Part shown: piece by piece, positions 8,691 to 16,449 of the stretch
How positions within the stretch are numbered: the stretch's first letter is position 1
How the letters are laid out: every line of letters begins with the position of its first letter
Assembly: GCA_963836665.1 (NCBI GenBank)
Contig: CAWIKL010000001.1
Coordinates: 1,364,001-1,428,000, forward strand
DNA length: 64,000 bases
Direction: 5' to 3'
From: JAICSD01 sp963836665
GTDB lineage: Bacteria; Acidobacteriota; Vicinamibacteria; Vicinamibacterales; 2-12-FULL-66-21
Notes under the pieces: model-generated
Databases searched by the model: none
What the model was told of the DNA's origin: nothing
What the model saw: the letters and a program-made list of their open reading frames with translations, nothing else
Translations under genes and position numbers: made by a program

Positions 8691-10358
8691 ATGCGCATTG
8701 CTGCCATCGACATCGGAACGAACTCAATCCACATGATCGTGGTACGGGTGCGGCCGGACCTGTCTTTCGAGGTCATTGACCGGGAAAAGGAAATGGTCCG
8801 GCTGGGCGCGGGGGGCCTCGACGGCCGGAGCCTGACCCCGACCGCGATGACGGCCGCCCTCCAGACGTTAACGAAGTTCCGGCGCCTCGCCGATTCGCAC
8901 AAGGTCGACGAGGTGCTCGCCGCGGCGACTTCCGCCATCCGTGAGGCGGACAATGGCGGCGATTTCATCGCCGACGTCGCCAAGAAGACCGGCATCCAGA
9001 TCCGTGTCATTTCCGGCAACGAAGAGGCCCGGCTCATCCACATGGCGGCCGTCTACGGCGTGCACATGGGCGGGAGTCCGGCCGTGGTCATCGACATCGG
9101 CGGCGGCAGCATCGAGGTGACTCTTGGCACCGCCTCGCACCTGACGCAGGCCAAGAGCTTCAAGCTCGGGGTCATCCGCCTGACCGAGCGCTTCGTGCGC
9201 ACCGATCCGCTGGATCCCGGCGACGAGCGACGGCTGGTGAAGTACATCAACAAGGAGCTGGGCGCCTACGTCGACGGCATCGCCGAGCGGAAGTTCGAGC
9301 GCGTCATCGGCACGTCGGGAACGATTCTCAGCCTCGGCGCCCTCGCGCTGACCGAAGAGGGGGCGTCGGCCGATTCCGTCGAACTGCGTAATCAGCGCGT
9401 GCCGGCCAAGGCGATCCGGCGGATCCGCAAGCGGCTGAGCGCAGTGGATCTGGAGGCTCGCCTGCACCTGGACGGGCTCGACCCACGCCGGGCCGACATC
9501 ATCGTCGCGGGATCGGTGCTGCTCGACACGGTCCTCCGTCGACTGGGCGCGAGCGAGATCACGCTCTGTGACCTGGCGTTGCGCGAAGGGCTCGTCCTCG
9601 ATTACATCCACCGCAACAGCGCGACGATTCGCAAGATCGAGCGCTACCCCGACGTCCGCCGACGCAGCGTCGTCGAGCTGGGGGAGCGCTGCGGCTATTC
9701 GCCGGCGCACGCGCGGCACGTCGCGGAGCTGGCCCTGGCGGTCTTCGATCAGACGCGGGCCGTCCACAAGCTGGGTGATCGCGAGCGCGAGTGGCTGGAG
9801 TACGCGGGGCTGCTGCACGACGCCGGCGTCCATATCAGCTACGAGCGGCACCATCGTCACTCGTACTATCTGATCAAGAACGGCGAGCTGCGCGGCTTCG
9901 ATCCCGAGGAGATCGAGATCATCGCGCTGCTCGCGCGCTATCACCGCCAGGCGACGCCGAAGAAGACGCACGAGGGATACAGCCTGCTGAAAAGCCGCCT
10001 ACGCCGCACCGTGAAATCGCTGGCGGCGATGCTGCGGCTGGCCGAGGGACTGGATCGCAGCCATGCCCAGGTCGTGACCGCACTCGACATCGTCCCGCGC
10101 GGCGAGCAGTTCGTGATTCGGCTACGCGCCGCTGGTGACGCCGAGCTCGAGCTGTGGGCGGCGCACCGTCACGCGGCACCGCTCGCGGACGTGCTGCGGC
10201 GGCCGCTCCGCTTCGAAGTTTCCGGCAGACAGAAAAGACGCGCACATGCTCAACAATCTCACCACGCCGCACGAGTACCCGGGAAAGCTGTTCGTCGTGG
10301 AAGGCATCGACGGCTCCGGAAAAACGACGCAGCTCGCGCTGCTGGCCAAGTGGCTTAA
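8691..10358 (+). CDS. ppx: Exopolyphosphatase / guanosine pentaphosphate phosphatase (Ppx/GppA)
   Basis: Hydrolyses terminal phosphate from polyphosphate and/or pppGpp. The N-terminal ASKHA fold is clear: AIDIGTNSIHMIV (5-17), ATSAIREADNG (82-92), VISGNEEARLIH (about 103-114), and the phosphate-binding VIDIGGGSIEV (about 132-142). From about residue 320 an HD-type helical domain follows, with ARHVAELALAVFD and YAGLLHDAGVHISYERHHRHS. Homology ends near residue 510; the last ~37 residues are an Arg/His-rich tail that lies over the start of the next gene in another frame (113-nt overlap). The tail may be real or reflect a sequence error at the 3' end. Confidence 0.93.
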   Translation: MRIAAIDIGTNSIHMIVVRVRPDLSFEVIDREKEMVRLGAGGLDGRSLTPTAMTAALQTLTKFRRLADSHKVDEVLAAATSAIREADNGGDFIADVAKKTGIQIRVISGNEEARLIHMAAVYGVHMGGSPAVVIDIGGGSIEVTLGTASHLTQAKSFKLGVIRLTERFVRTDPLDPGDERRLVKYINKELGAYVDGIAERKFERVIGTSGTILSLGALALTEEGASADSVELRNQRVPAKAIRRIRKRLSAVDLEARLHLDGLDPRRADIIVAGSVLLDTVLRRLGASEITLCDLALREGLVLDYIHRNSATIRKIERYPDVRRRSVVELGERCGYSPAHARHVAELALAVFDQTRAVHKLGDREREWLEYAGLLHDAGVHISYERHHRHSYYLIKNGELRGFDPEEIEIIALLARYHRQATPKKTHEGYSLLKSRLRRTVKSLAAMLRLAEGLDRSHAQVVTALDIVPRGEQFVIRLRAAGDAELELWAAHRHAAPLADVLRRPLRFEVSGRQKRRAHAQQSHHAARVPGKAVRRGRHRRLRKNDAARAAGQVA

Positions 10359-10944
10359 GTCGACGGGGCAGCCTGTTTTCCAGACCGAGTGGAACTCGTC
10401 GGCGCTGGTCAAGGCAGCGACCAAGACCGGCAAGAAGAAGAACTCGCTGACGCCGATGACCTTCAGCCTGCTGCATGCGACCGACTTCGCGGACCGCTTG
10501 CTCTACAACATCATTCCGCCGCTCAAGGCGGGAATGATCGTGCTGGCCGACCGCTACGCCTACACCGCGTTCGCGCGCGACGTGGCGCGCGGCGTCGATC
10601 GGCGCTGGGTGCGCGAGCTCTACAGCTTCGCGGTCAAGCCGGACCTCGCCGTCTACTTCCGGGTGCCGATCGACGTCTCGGTCGATAGGCTGACGGCGCG
10701 GCGGGTCAAGCTGAAGTTCTACGAAGCCGGGCTCGACATGAGCTGGAGCAGCCAGCCGCTCGAGAGCTTCCGCATCTTTCAGGGCAAGGTGCTCGACGAG
10801 TACGACCGACTGATCGACGAATTCGGATTGAGCGTGGTCCACGCCTCGGGCAGTATCACCGACCAGCAGCGCGTGTTCCGCCGCCTGGTCTCGCAGCACC
10901 TGGAGATTGAGCATCATGACCAGCTCGTCGACGAATCGGCCTGA
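10246..10944 (+). CDS. Thymidylate-kinase-like P-loop kinase, paralogue A
   Basis: 232 residues of the dTMP kinase family. Walker A EGIDGSGKTTQ (about 20-30) is canonical and VLADRYAYTAFARDVARG matches the DR(Y/F) substrate-binding segment, although the usual AYQG specificity motif reads AFAR. The LID region TARRVKLKFYEAGLDM lacks the usual DR.E pattern. The ATG lies inside the 3' end of ppx, and the gene overlaps its paralogue by 29 nt, so ppx, A and B form one operon. dTMP phosphorylation is not assured; the phosphate context allows another nucleotide or polyP-linked substrate. Confidence 0.85.
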   Translation: MLNNLTTPHEYPGKLFVVEGIDGSGKTTQLALLAKWLKSTGQPVFQTEWNSSALVKAATKTGKKKNSLTPMTFSLLHATDFADRLLYNIIPPLKAGMIVLADRYAYTAFARDVARGVDRRWVRELYSFAVKPDLAVYFRVPIDVSVDRLTARRVKLKFYEAGLDMSWSSQPLESFRIFQGKVLDEYDRLIDEFGLSVVHASGSITDQQRVFRRLVSQHLEIEHHDQLVDESA

Positions 10945-11686
10945 GGACCTCACGGGGGCGGGCGGCAAGCCCGGGCAGTACTACAGCTACGGCGTGCCCT
11001 ACCTGCCCCTCGACGGCTACCCCGGCAAACTGATCGCCGTCGAAGGGACCGACGGTGTCGGCCGTTCGACGCAAATCGCGCTGCTGCGCGAGTGGCTCGA
11101 AGTGCAGGGCTACGGCGTGATCGAGACCGGCTGGACGCGCTCGGAGCTGATGCAGCCGACGATCGACCTGGCCAAGTCGAGCAACACGCTCAACAAGCTG
11201 ACGTTCGTGCTGCTCTACGCGACCGACTTCGCCGATCGGCTCGAGAAAGAAATCATCCCCGCGCTCAAGGCGGGGTTCATCGTGCTGTCGGACCGCTATA
11301 TCTTCACGGCGCTGGCGCGCGCCGGCGTGCGCGGCGTCGATCGCACGTGGCTGCGCAACCTGTACGGCTTCGGTATCGCGCCGCATCTGGTCTTCTACCT
11401 GCGCATCGACGAGAAGACGCTGATCCGCCGCGTGCTACAGGCGCGCGGGATGGACTACTGGGAATCAGGGATGGACCTCAAGCTCGGCGACGACATCTAC
11501 GAGAGCTTCCGCGCCTACCAGCGCGTGCTGCTCAAGGAGTATGGGTCGATGGCCGACGAGTTCAATTTCCGCGTGCTCGACGCCCGCCGCAAGGTGGACG
11601 TCATCCAGGACGAGCTGCGCCGCCAGATCGCCGCGTTTCTCGCCGAATCCGACGCTCCGGCCCCGCTGGCGACCCGCATCGACTGA
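10916..11686 (+). CDS. Thymidylate-kinase-like protein, paralogue B with altered Walker A
   Basis: 256 residues, clearly homologous to the preceding protein (shared FADRL, ALKAGFIVLSDRY, ARAGVRGVDR, GMDL segments). The Walker A reads EGTDGVGRSTQ: the invariant lysine is arginine (codon CGT). An extra N-terminal segment of about 30 residues contains GGKPGQYYSYGVPYLPLDGYP. This suggests a weakened or regulatory subunit, perhaps pairing with paralogue A; that is inference. ATG 10916 was chosen with GGAG upstream; a TTG three codons earlier is the alternative. The stop lies 86 nt before pstB. Confidence 0.85.
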   Translation: MTSSSTNRPEDLTGAGGKPGQYYSYGVPYLPLDGYPGKLIAVEGTDGVGRSTQIALLREWLEVQGYGVIETGWTRSELMQPTIDLAKSSNTLNKLTFVLLYATDFADRLEKEIIPALKAGFIVLSDRYIFTALARAGVRGVDRTWLRNLYGFGIAPHLVFYLRIDEKTLIRRVLQARGMDYWESGMDLKLGDDIYESFRAYQRVLLKEYGSMADEFNFRVLDARRKVDVIQDELRRQIAAFLAESDAPAPLATRID

Positions 11687-11712
11687 GACGGCCGCGGGCC
11701 CGTGGCAAGGCC

Positions 11713-11730
11713 GTTACACGGATGTTACGC
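11713..11730 (+). promoter_or_regulatory. Pho-box-like direct repeat upstream of pstB
   Basis: GTTACAC (11713-11719) and GTTACGC (11724-11730) are separated by 4 bp, giving the 11-bp period known for PhoB/PhoP response-regulator sites. They sit 30 bp upstream of the pstB -10. Spacing and target gene support the call; no regulator gene is in the window. Confidence 0.4.
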
Positions 11731-11760
11731 CATGGCAACCTGCGCGAAATAACCACCGTT

Positions 11761-11766
11761 TAGCAT
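11761..11766 (+). promoter_or_regulatory. -10 element of leaderless promoter for pstB
   Basis: TAGCAT, 6 nt, then ATG 11773; no Shine-Dalgarno. Confidence 0.4.
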
Positions 11767-11772
11767 CACGGC

Positions 11773-12594
11773 ATGTCGTCGCTCACGGCCGCGCTTGAGG
11801 GGCGTCCCGCGCCGCCGGCGCAGGGGAGCCCCAACGCGCCGTGCAAGATCGCGGTGTCGGATCTGAATTTCTTCTACGGCGCGAAGAAGGCGCTGCAGGA
11901 TATCTCGATCGACATTCCCGCCAATCTGGTGACCGCGTTCATCGGCCCGTCGGGGTGCGGCAAGAGCACCTTTCTGCGCACGCTCAACCGGATGAACGAC
12001 ATCATCCCTGGCACCCGGGTCGAGGGGAACATCCGTATCGACGGCAAGGACATCTATCGCGACAACATCGACGTCGTCGATCTGCGGCGCCGTGTCGGCA
12101 TGGTCTTTCAGAAGTCCAACCCATTCCCGAAATCGATCTTCGAGAACATCGCCTACGGCATCAAGCTCAACAGCCTGGCGAAGCGCCGCGCCGAGATCGA
12201 GGCGCGGGTCGAAGAGAGCCTGCGCCACGCCGCGATCTGGGACGAAGTCAAGGACCGCCTGCACGAGCCGGCGCTGGCGCTTTCAGGCGGCCAGCAGCAG
12301 CGCTTGTGCATCGCGCGAGCGATTGCCATCAAGCCGGACGTGCTGCTGATGGACGAGCCGGCCTCGGCACTGGATCCGATTGCGACGCAGCGTATCGAAG
12401 AGCTGATCTATAACCTCAAGTCCGAGTTCACGATCGTGATCGTGACGCACAACATGCAGCAGGCGGCGCGAGTTTCGGACTTGACGGCGTTCTTCTGGCT
12501 CGGCAAGCTGATTGAGGTCGGGGCGACGGACAAGATCTTCACCAATCCGTCGCAGAAGCTGACCGAGGACTACGTCACTGGGCGATTCGGATGA
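11773..12594 (+). CDS. pstB: Phosphate ABC transporter ATP-binding protein
   Basis: ATPase of the high-affinity PstSCAB phosphate importer, on the cytoplasmic face of the membrane. 273 residues. Walker A FIGPSGCGKSTFLRTLNRMND (21-residue block shortened here: GPSGCGKST at about 58-66), Q-loop VFQKSNPFP, signature LSGGQQQR, Walker B VLLMDEPASALDPIAT and the H-loop IVTHNMQQAARVSD are all intact; NPFPKSIFENIAYG is typical of PstB. The pstS, pstC and pstA genes are not adjacent upstream, where the kinase paralogues sit instead. The stop overlaps phoU by 4 nt (ATGA), a common pstB-phoU coupling. Confidence 0.97.
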   Translation: MSSLTAALEGRPAPPAQGSPNAPCKIAVSDLNFFYGAKKALQDISIDIPANLVTAFIGPSGCGKSTFLRTLNRMNDIIPGTRVEGNIRIDGKDIYRDNIDVVDLRRRVGMVFQKSNPFPKSIFENIAYGIKLNSLAKRRAEIEARVEESLRHAAIWDEVKDRLHEPALALSGGQQQRLCIARAIAIKPDVLLMDEPASALDPIATQRIEELIYNLKSEFTIVIVTHNMQQAARVSDLTAFFWLGKLIEVGATDKIFTNPSQKLTEDYVTGRFG

Positions 12595-13256
12595 CGAACT
12601 CTGTTCCGCATTTTCAGGAAGAGCTGGATCAGCTCAAGTCGCGGCTACTCGAAATGGGCGGCCTGGCGGAGGAGCGCGTCCGCTCGGCGATCCTCGGGCT
12701 GGTCGAGCGCGATGGCGCACTGGTTGACCGGGTGGTCGCCGGCGACGCTCCGATCAACCAGTTACACATCGAGATCGACGGGCGCTGCGTGAAGCTCCTC
12801 GCGCTGCACCAGCCGATGGCGGTCGACCTGCGTATGATCCTCTCGGCGGTCAAGATCAACACCGACCTCGAGCGGGTCGGCGATCTGGCGATCAACATCG
12901 CCGAGGCAGCGCTCCGCTATCTCGCCCATCCCTCGGTGAAAGAGCTGATCGACATTCCGCGTATGGCCGACATCGCGCAGACCATGCTACGCGACGCGCT
13001 CGATGCCTTCGTCACCCGCGACACCGCGCTGGCGCAGCGCGTCCTCGACGCCGACGACGAGCTCGACGCGCTGAAAACGCAGGTCTTCCGCGATTTGCTG
13101 ACCTACATGCTGCAGTCGCCGCAGACCATCGAGCCGGCGCTCGATCTGATCCTGGTGTCCCGCCACCTCGAGCGTATCGGCGACCACGCCACGAACATCG
13201 CCGAGGACGTCATTTTCATGGTCTCGGCCAAGGACGTCCGGCACCACGCACACTGA
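12591..13256 (+). CDS. phoU: Phosphate signalling complex protein PhoU
   Basis: Negative regulator linking the Pst transporter to the phosphate sensor kinase. 221 residues forming two three-helix PhoU repeats: the first contains RVRSAILGLVERD, VKLLALHQPMAVDLRMILSA and ERVGDLAINIAE; the second AQTMLRDALDAF, YMLQSPQTIEPALDLILVS and ERIGDHATNIAEDV. The E(R)xxD metal-site motifs (ERVGD, ERIGD) are both present. Translationally coupled to pstB. A long inverted repeat follows the stop and may end the transcript. Confidence 0.97.
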   Translation: MTNSVPHFQEELDQLKSRLLEMGGLAEERVRSAILGLVERDGALVDRVVAGDAPINQLHIEIDGRCVKLLALHQPMAVDLRMILSAVKINTDLERVGDLAINIAEAALRYLAHPSVKELIDIPRMADIAQTMLRDALDAFVTRDTALAQRVLDADDELDALKTQVFRDLLTYMLQSPQTIEPALDLILVSRHLERIGDHATNIAEDVIFMVSAKDVRHHAH

Positions 13257-13259
13257 GGA

Positions 13260-13352
13260 ATCGGGGAATCGGGGAATTTGGAAATCGGATAATCGACGGT
13301 TTCCTTCCCGATTGCTCAATTACCCGATTCCGCGATTTCCCGATTCCCCGAT
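13260..13352. repeat. Long imperfect inverted repeat between phoU and yacG
   Basis: ATCGGGGAATCGGGGAAT (13260-13277) pairs with ATTTCCCGATTCCCCGAT (13335-13352) with one mismatch; internal CGGATAATCG/CCGATT segments add pairing. The unit GGGAATC recurs within each arm. Possible transcription terminator or mobile palindromic spacer. Confidence 0.6.
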
Positions 13353-13365
13353 AGAATGAGCGGGT

Positions 13366-13569
13366 TTGACCACCCACGACGCACGGTGCGTCTATTGCCG
13401 GCGGGCGCCGGCAGACCCGGCGTGGCAGCCGTTCTGCAGCGAACGCTGCAAGATGGCGGACCTGGGACGGTGGCTGACGGGCAACTACAGCGTGCCCGGG
13501 GAGCCGGCGGCAGACGATGTCGAGCCGGACGTGGTGAGCGATGGGCGAGACACTGACGATAACCGATAA
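13366..13569 (+). CDS. yacG: DNA gyrase inhibitor YacG-like zinc-finger protein
   Basis: 67 residues. CVYC (8-11) and CSERC (24-28) form the four-cysteine YacG zinc site, followed by the family hallmark DLGRWLTGNYSVPGEP. YacG binds GyrB and blocks DNA binding by gyrase in E. coli. The reading frame has no ATG upstream of the first cysteine pair, so TTG 13366 is taken as the start; TAGAAT (13352-13357) lies 8 nt before it. The 3' end overlaps the citrate synthase start by 29 nt. Acidic tail after the finger. Confidence 0.85.
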   Translation: MTTHDARCVYCRRAPADPAWQPFCSERCKMADLGRWLTGNYSVPGEPAADDVEPDVVSDGRDTDDNR

Positions 13570-14828
13570 CCGCACAGGCAAAAGCTACCAAGTCCCCATC
13601 CAGGACGGCACGATCAAGGCCACCGACCTGCGCCAGATCAAGGTCACGCCCGACGAGTTCGGGATGATGACCTACGACCCGGCGTTCATGAACACCGCGG
13701 CTTGCAAGAGCCGGATCACGTTCATCGACGGTGACGCCGGCATCCTCGAATACCGCGGCTACCCGATCGAACAGCTCGCCGAGCAAAGCGATTTTCTCGA
13801 AACCGCCTACCTGATTCTCTTTGGCGAGCTGCCGAGCGAGACGCGGCGCGAGCAGTGGACCAAGGACGTGATGCTGCACACGATGCTGCACACGAACCTG
13901 GCCAAGCTGATGGAAGGGTTCCGCCACGACGCGCATCCGATGGGGATGTTCATCAGCACGGTTGGCGCGCTGTCGACGTTCTATCCCGACGCCAAGCAGA
14001 TCTTCTCGCAGGAATCGCGGCGGCTGCAGACGCTGCGCCTGATCGCCAAGGTCCCGAGCATCGCCGCCTACGCCTTCCGGCACTCGATCGGGCGGCCGTT
14101 CAACCTGCCCGACAACGATCTGTCCTACGCCGGCAACTTCCTGAACATGCTGTTCCGGATGACCGAGCCGAAGTTCGCGGCCAATCCCGTGCTCGAACGT
14201 GCCCTTGACGTCCTCTTCATCCTGCACGCCGACCACGAACAGAACTGCAGCACCAGTACCGATGCGCGCGATCGGCAGCTCGCACGCCGACCCGTATTCC
14301 GCGCTGGCCGGCGCGGCGGCCGCACTCTACGGGCCGCTCCACGGCGGGGCCAACGAGGCCGTCCTGCGCATGCTCAGCGAGATCGGCTCGATGAGCAACA
14401 TCCCAGGCTTCATCAAGCGCGTCAAGGCCGGCGAAGGCCGCCTGATGGGATTCGGCCACCGGGTCTATAAGTCCTACGATCCGCGCGCCAAGATCATCAA
14501 GCGGATGGCCGACCTCGTCTTCGAGGTGACCGGCAAGAGCCCGCTGCTGGAGATGGCGCTGGAACTCGAGCGGATCGCCCTCGAAGACGATTACTTCGTG
14601 TCGCGCAAGCTGTATCCCAACGTCGACTTCTACTCCGGCCTGATCTACCAGGCGATGGGCTTTCCGGTCGACATGTTCCCGGTGCTCTTCGCTATCCCGC
14701 GGACCGCCGGGTGGATCGCGCAGTGGGAAGAGATGCTGAACGACCCGGACCAGAAGATCGTCCGTCCGCGGCAGCTCTACATCGGCGCCCGTACCCGCAA
14801 CTACGTGCCCAGGGAGAAACGGAAATGA
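13541..14828 (+). CDS. gltA: Citrate synthase (one-base frameshift)
   Basis: Condenses oxaloacetate and acetyl-CoA; entry to the TCA cycle. Type II-like length (428 residues once corrected). Catalytic residues are all encoded: His in LHADHEQNCSTST, His in GFGHRVYKSYDP and Asp in NVDFYSGLIYQ. The frame breaks after STST: the expected (V)RAIGSSHADPYSALAGAA continues one frame over. ACC GATG CGC with the extra A at about 14262 removed gives ACC GTG CGC, and the gene span is 3n+1 nt. Because both halves are perfectly conserved and this is a central enzyme, a sequencing or assembly insertion is the likely cause. Stop overlaps the next start (ATGA). Confidence 0.93.
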
Positions 14829-15769
14829 GGGCGTTCACCGCGCTGACAAAGAGCTGCGTGGTCTTTGCGTTCCTGGTGGTGTTCGTGGCCGCCGCCGTGG
14901 CGCGGTGCAGTGCGCAGCAGGCCCCGCCGCCGCCGAAGTTCGACGGGCAGCGCGCCTTCGCCGATCTGAAGGCGATGGTCGACATCGGGCCGCGGCCGTC
15001 GGGCTCTCCCGCCATCGAAAAAACGCGCGACTACATTCGCCAGGAGCTCAAAGCGGCAGGCCTGACAGCCGTGGACCAGGCGTTCGACGCGCAGACGCCG
15101 AACGGCGCCGTCCACATGGTCAACATCCGCGCGACGCTGCCCGGGCAGATCGCGGGCAAAGGGCGGATCGTCATCGGCGGCCACTACGACACGAAGCTGT
15201 TCAAGGACATCACCTTCGTCGGCGCCAGCGACGCCGCGTCGAGCGCAGCGTTCCTACTCGAGATGGCGCGCGCCCTGAAGGGACGGCAGAACGCCCTGCC
15301 AATCGAGCTCCTCTTTCTCGATGGCGAGGAAGCCGTGTGCAAGAACTGGGACGACTGCAACAAGCCGGGCAATCCCGATCACACCTACGGCAGCCGCTAT
15401 TACGCGCAGCAGGCAAAGAAGGACGGCACGGCGAAGGACGTCCGCGCCTTCATCCTCGTCGACATGATTGGCGACAGCAATCTCGACCTGCGCCGCGAAT
15501 CGAATTCGACGCCGTGGCTCAGCGACGCGATCTGGAGCACGGCAAAGAGGCTCAATCGCCACGAGTTCGTCGACGATCCGTGGCCGATCGAGGACGACCA
15601 TCTCGAGTTCCTCGAAGTGGGCATCGAGTCGGTGGATCTCATCGATCTCGACTACCCGGCGTGGCACACCGCTGCCGACGATCTGCAGCACGTATCGGCG
15701 AAGAGCCTGCAGGCGGTCGGCGACGTCGTCGTCGCCGCCCTACCACTCATCGAAACGCGCCTGAAGTAG
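14825..15769 (+). CDS. Exported M28-family hydrolase, glutaminyl-cyclase-like
   Basis: 314 residues with signal peptide (cleavage near CSAQQ). Zinc ligands of the M28 fold are visible: GGHYDTK (His, about 119), GASDAASS (Asp), FLDGEEA (Glu pair), LVDMIGDSN (Asp), and AWHTAADD (His). The motif EDDHLEFLEVGIESVDLIDLD matches the DDHxPFLxxGVPxLHLI region of glutaminyl-peptide cyclotransferases, which make N-terminal pyroglutamate, so that is preferred over a plain aminopeptidase. Coupled to gltA by a 4-nt overlap; converges with the CBS gene (23-nt tail overlap). Confidence 0.82.
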   Translation: MRAFTALTKSCVVFAFLVVFVAAAVARCSAQQAPPPPKFDGQRAFADLKAMVDIGPRPSGSPAIEKTRDYIRQELKAAGLTAVDQAFDAQTPNGAVHMVNIRATLPGQIAGKGRIVIGGHYDTKLFKDITFVGASDAASSAAFLLEMARALKGRQNALPIELLFLDGEEAVCKNWDDCNKPGNPDHTYGSRYYAQQAKKDGTAKDVRAFILVDMIGDSNLDLRRESNSTPWLSDAIWSTAKRLNRHEFVDDPWPIEDDHLEFLEVGIESVDLIDLDYPAWHTAADDLQHVSAKSLQAVGDVVVAALPLIETRLK

Positions 15770-16223
15770 TTACCGGCCGAGAGGGATGCGCGCAGATCGC
15801 CTTCAGCGTGTCCAGGACGTCCTCGCCTGCGATTTCGGCGCCGCGCCGGAGCTCCGCGCGAGAGATCAAATCGTTCACGGAAAGCACGCCGATCAGGCGA
15901 TCGCGATCGTCGACGACCGGGAGTCGGCGGATTCGGCGATTCTTGAGCGTCTCGAGCGCCTCAGCCGCATCGTCGTCTCCCACGCACGTGGCGAGAACGC
16001 GTGACATCACGTCCTGCGCCCGGATGGACGCCGGGCTGCTGGCGCGCGTCGCCGCGGCAATACAGATGTCCCGATCGGTGATAACGCCGACCAGCTGGTG
16101 CTCGCTGTTGACGACCGGCACGATGCCGCAATCGCCGTCCCACATTATCTGCGCGACGCTGGCAAGGTCGGTTTGCTCGCCACACGACTTCACGTCGGCG
16201 GACATCATCTCTCGTACTTTCAT
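15747..16223 (-). CDS. CBS-domain pair protein
   Basis: 158 residues made of two CBS domains: the first with VREMMSADVKSCGEQTDL...GIVPVVNSEHQLVGVITDRDI, the second with AQDVMSRV...RRIRRLPVVDDRDRLIGVLSVNDL. Such stand-alone pairs bind adenine nucleotides and act as energy or stress sensors. Start ATG 16223 has a perfect AGGAGG six bases upstream; a GTG one codon earlier is less likely. Tail overlaps the convergent M28 gene by 23 nt. The 226 nt upstream to the TonB receptor stop shows no gene. Confidence 0.9.
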   Translation of the reverse strand: MKVREMMSADVKSCGEQTDLASVAQIMWDGDCGIVPVVNSEHQLVGVITDRDICIAAATRASSPASIRAQDVMSRVLATCVGDDDAAEALETLKNRRIRRLPVVDDRDRLIGVLSVNDLISRAELRRGAEIAGEDVLDTLKAICAHPSRPVTTSGAFR

Positions 16224-16449
16224 CACTTACCTCCTGACGAGCCAGACGAGGCTCTCGATCCGTAGAAATTCGGATCTGGAGGACAGTACGCAAACGGCGT
16301 GCTGGCTCGGGTTGACCCACGAGGCAGGCGGCGATTGGGGAGCGATGCGGAAGTTCGACGGGTCGTTTAGACGGCAACGGGCTGTGTCTGTAGCGAGTGA
16401 ATACGGAACACAGTGAAGTTTCTGCCGGCTCCAACGCATGAGGCGTGGC

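Noticed and set aside
8691..8736. CRISPR or tRNA signals near divergent promoters
   Set aside because: No spaced identical repeats and no cloverleaf or TTCGA-type T-loop context was seen anywhere in the window.
10246..11686. The two kinases as PPK2-type polyphosphate kinases
   Set aside because: No PPK2 Walker B/lid pattern; EG.DG.GK and the DRY segment match the dTMP kinase family. PolyP use remains only a contextual idea.
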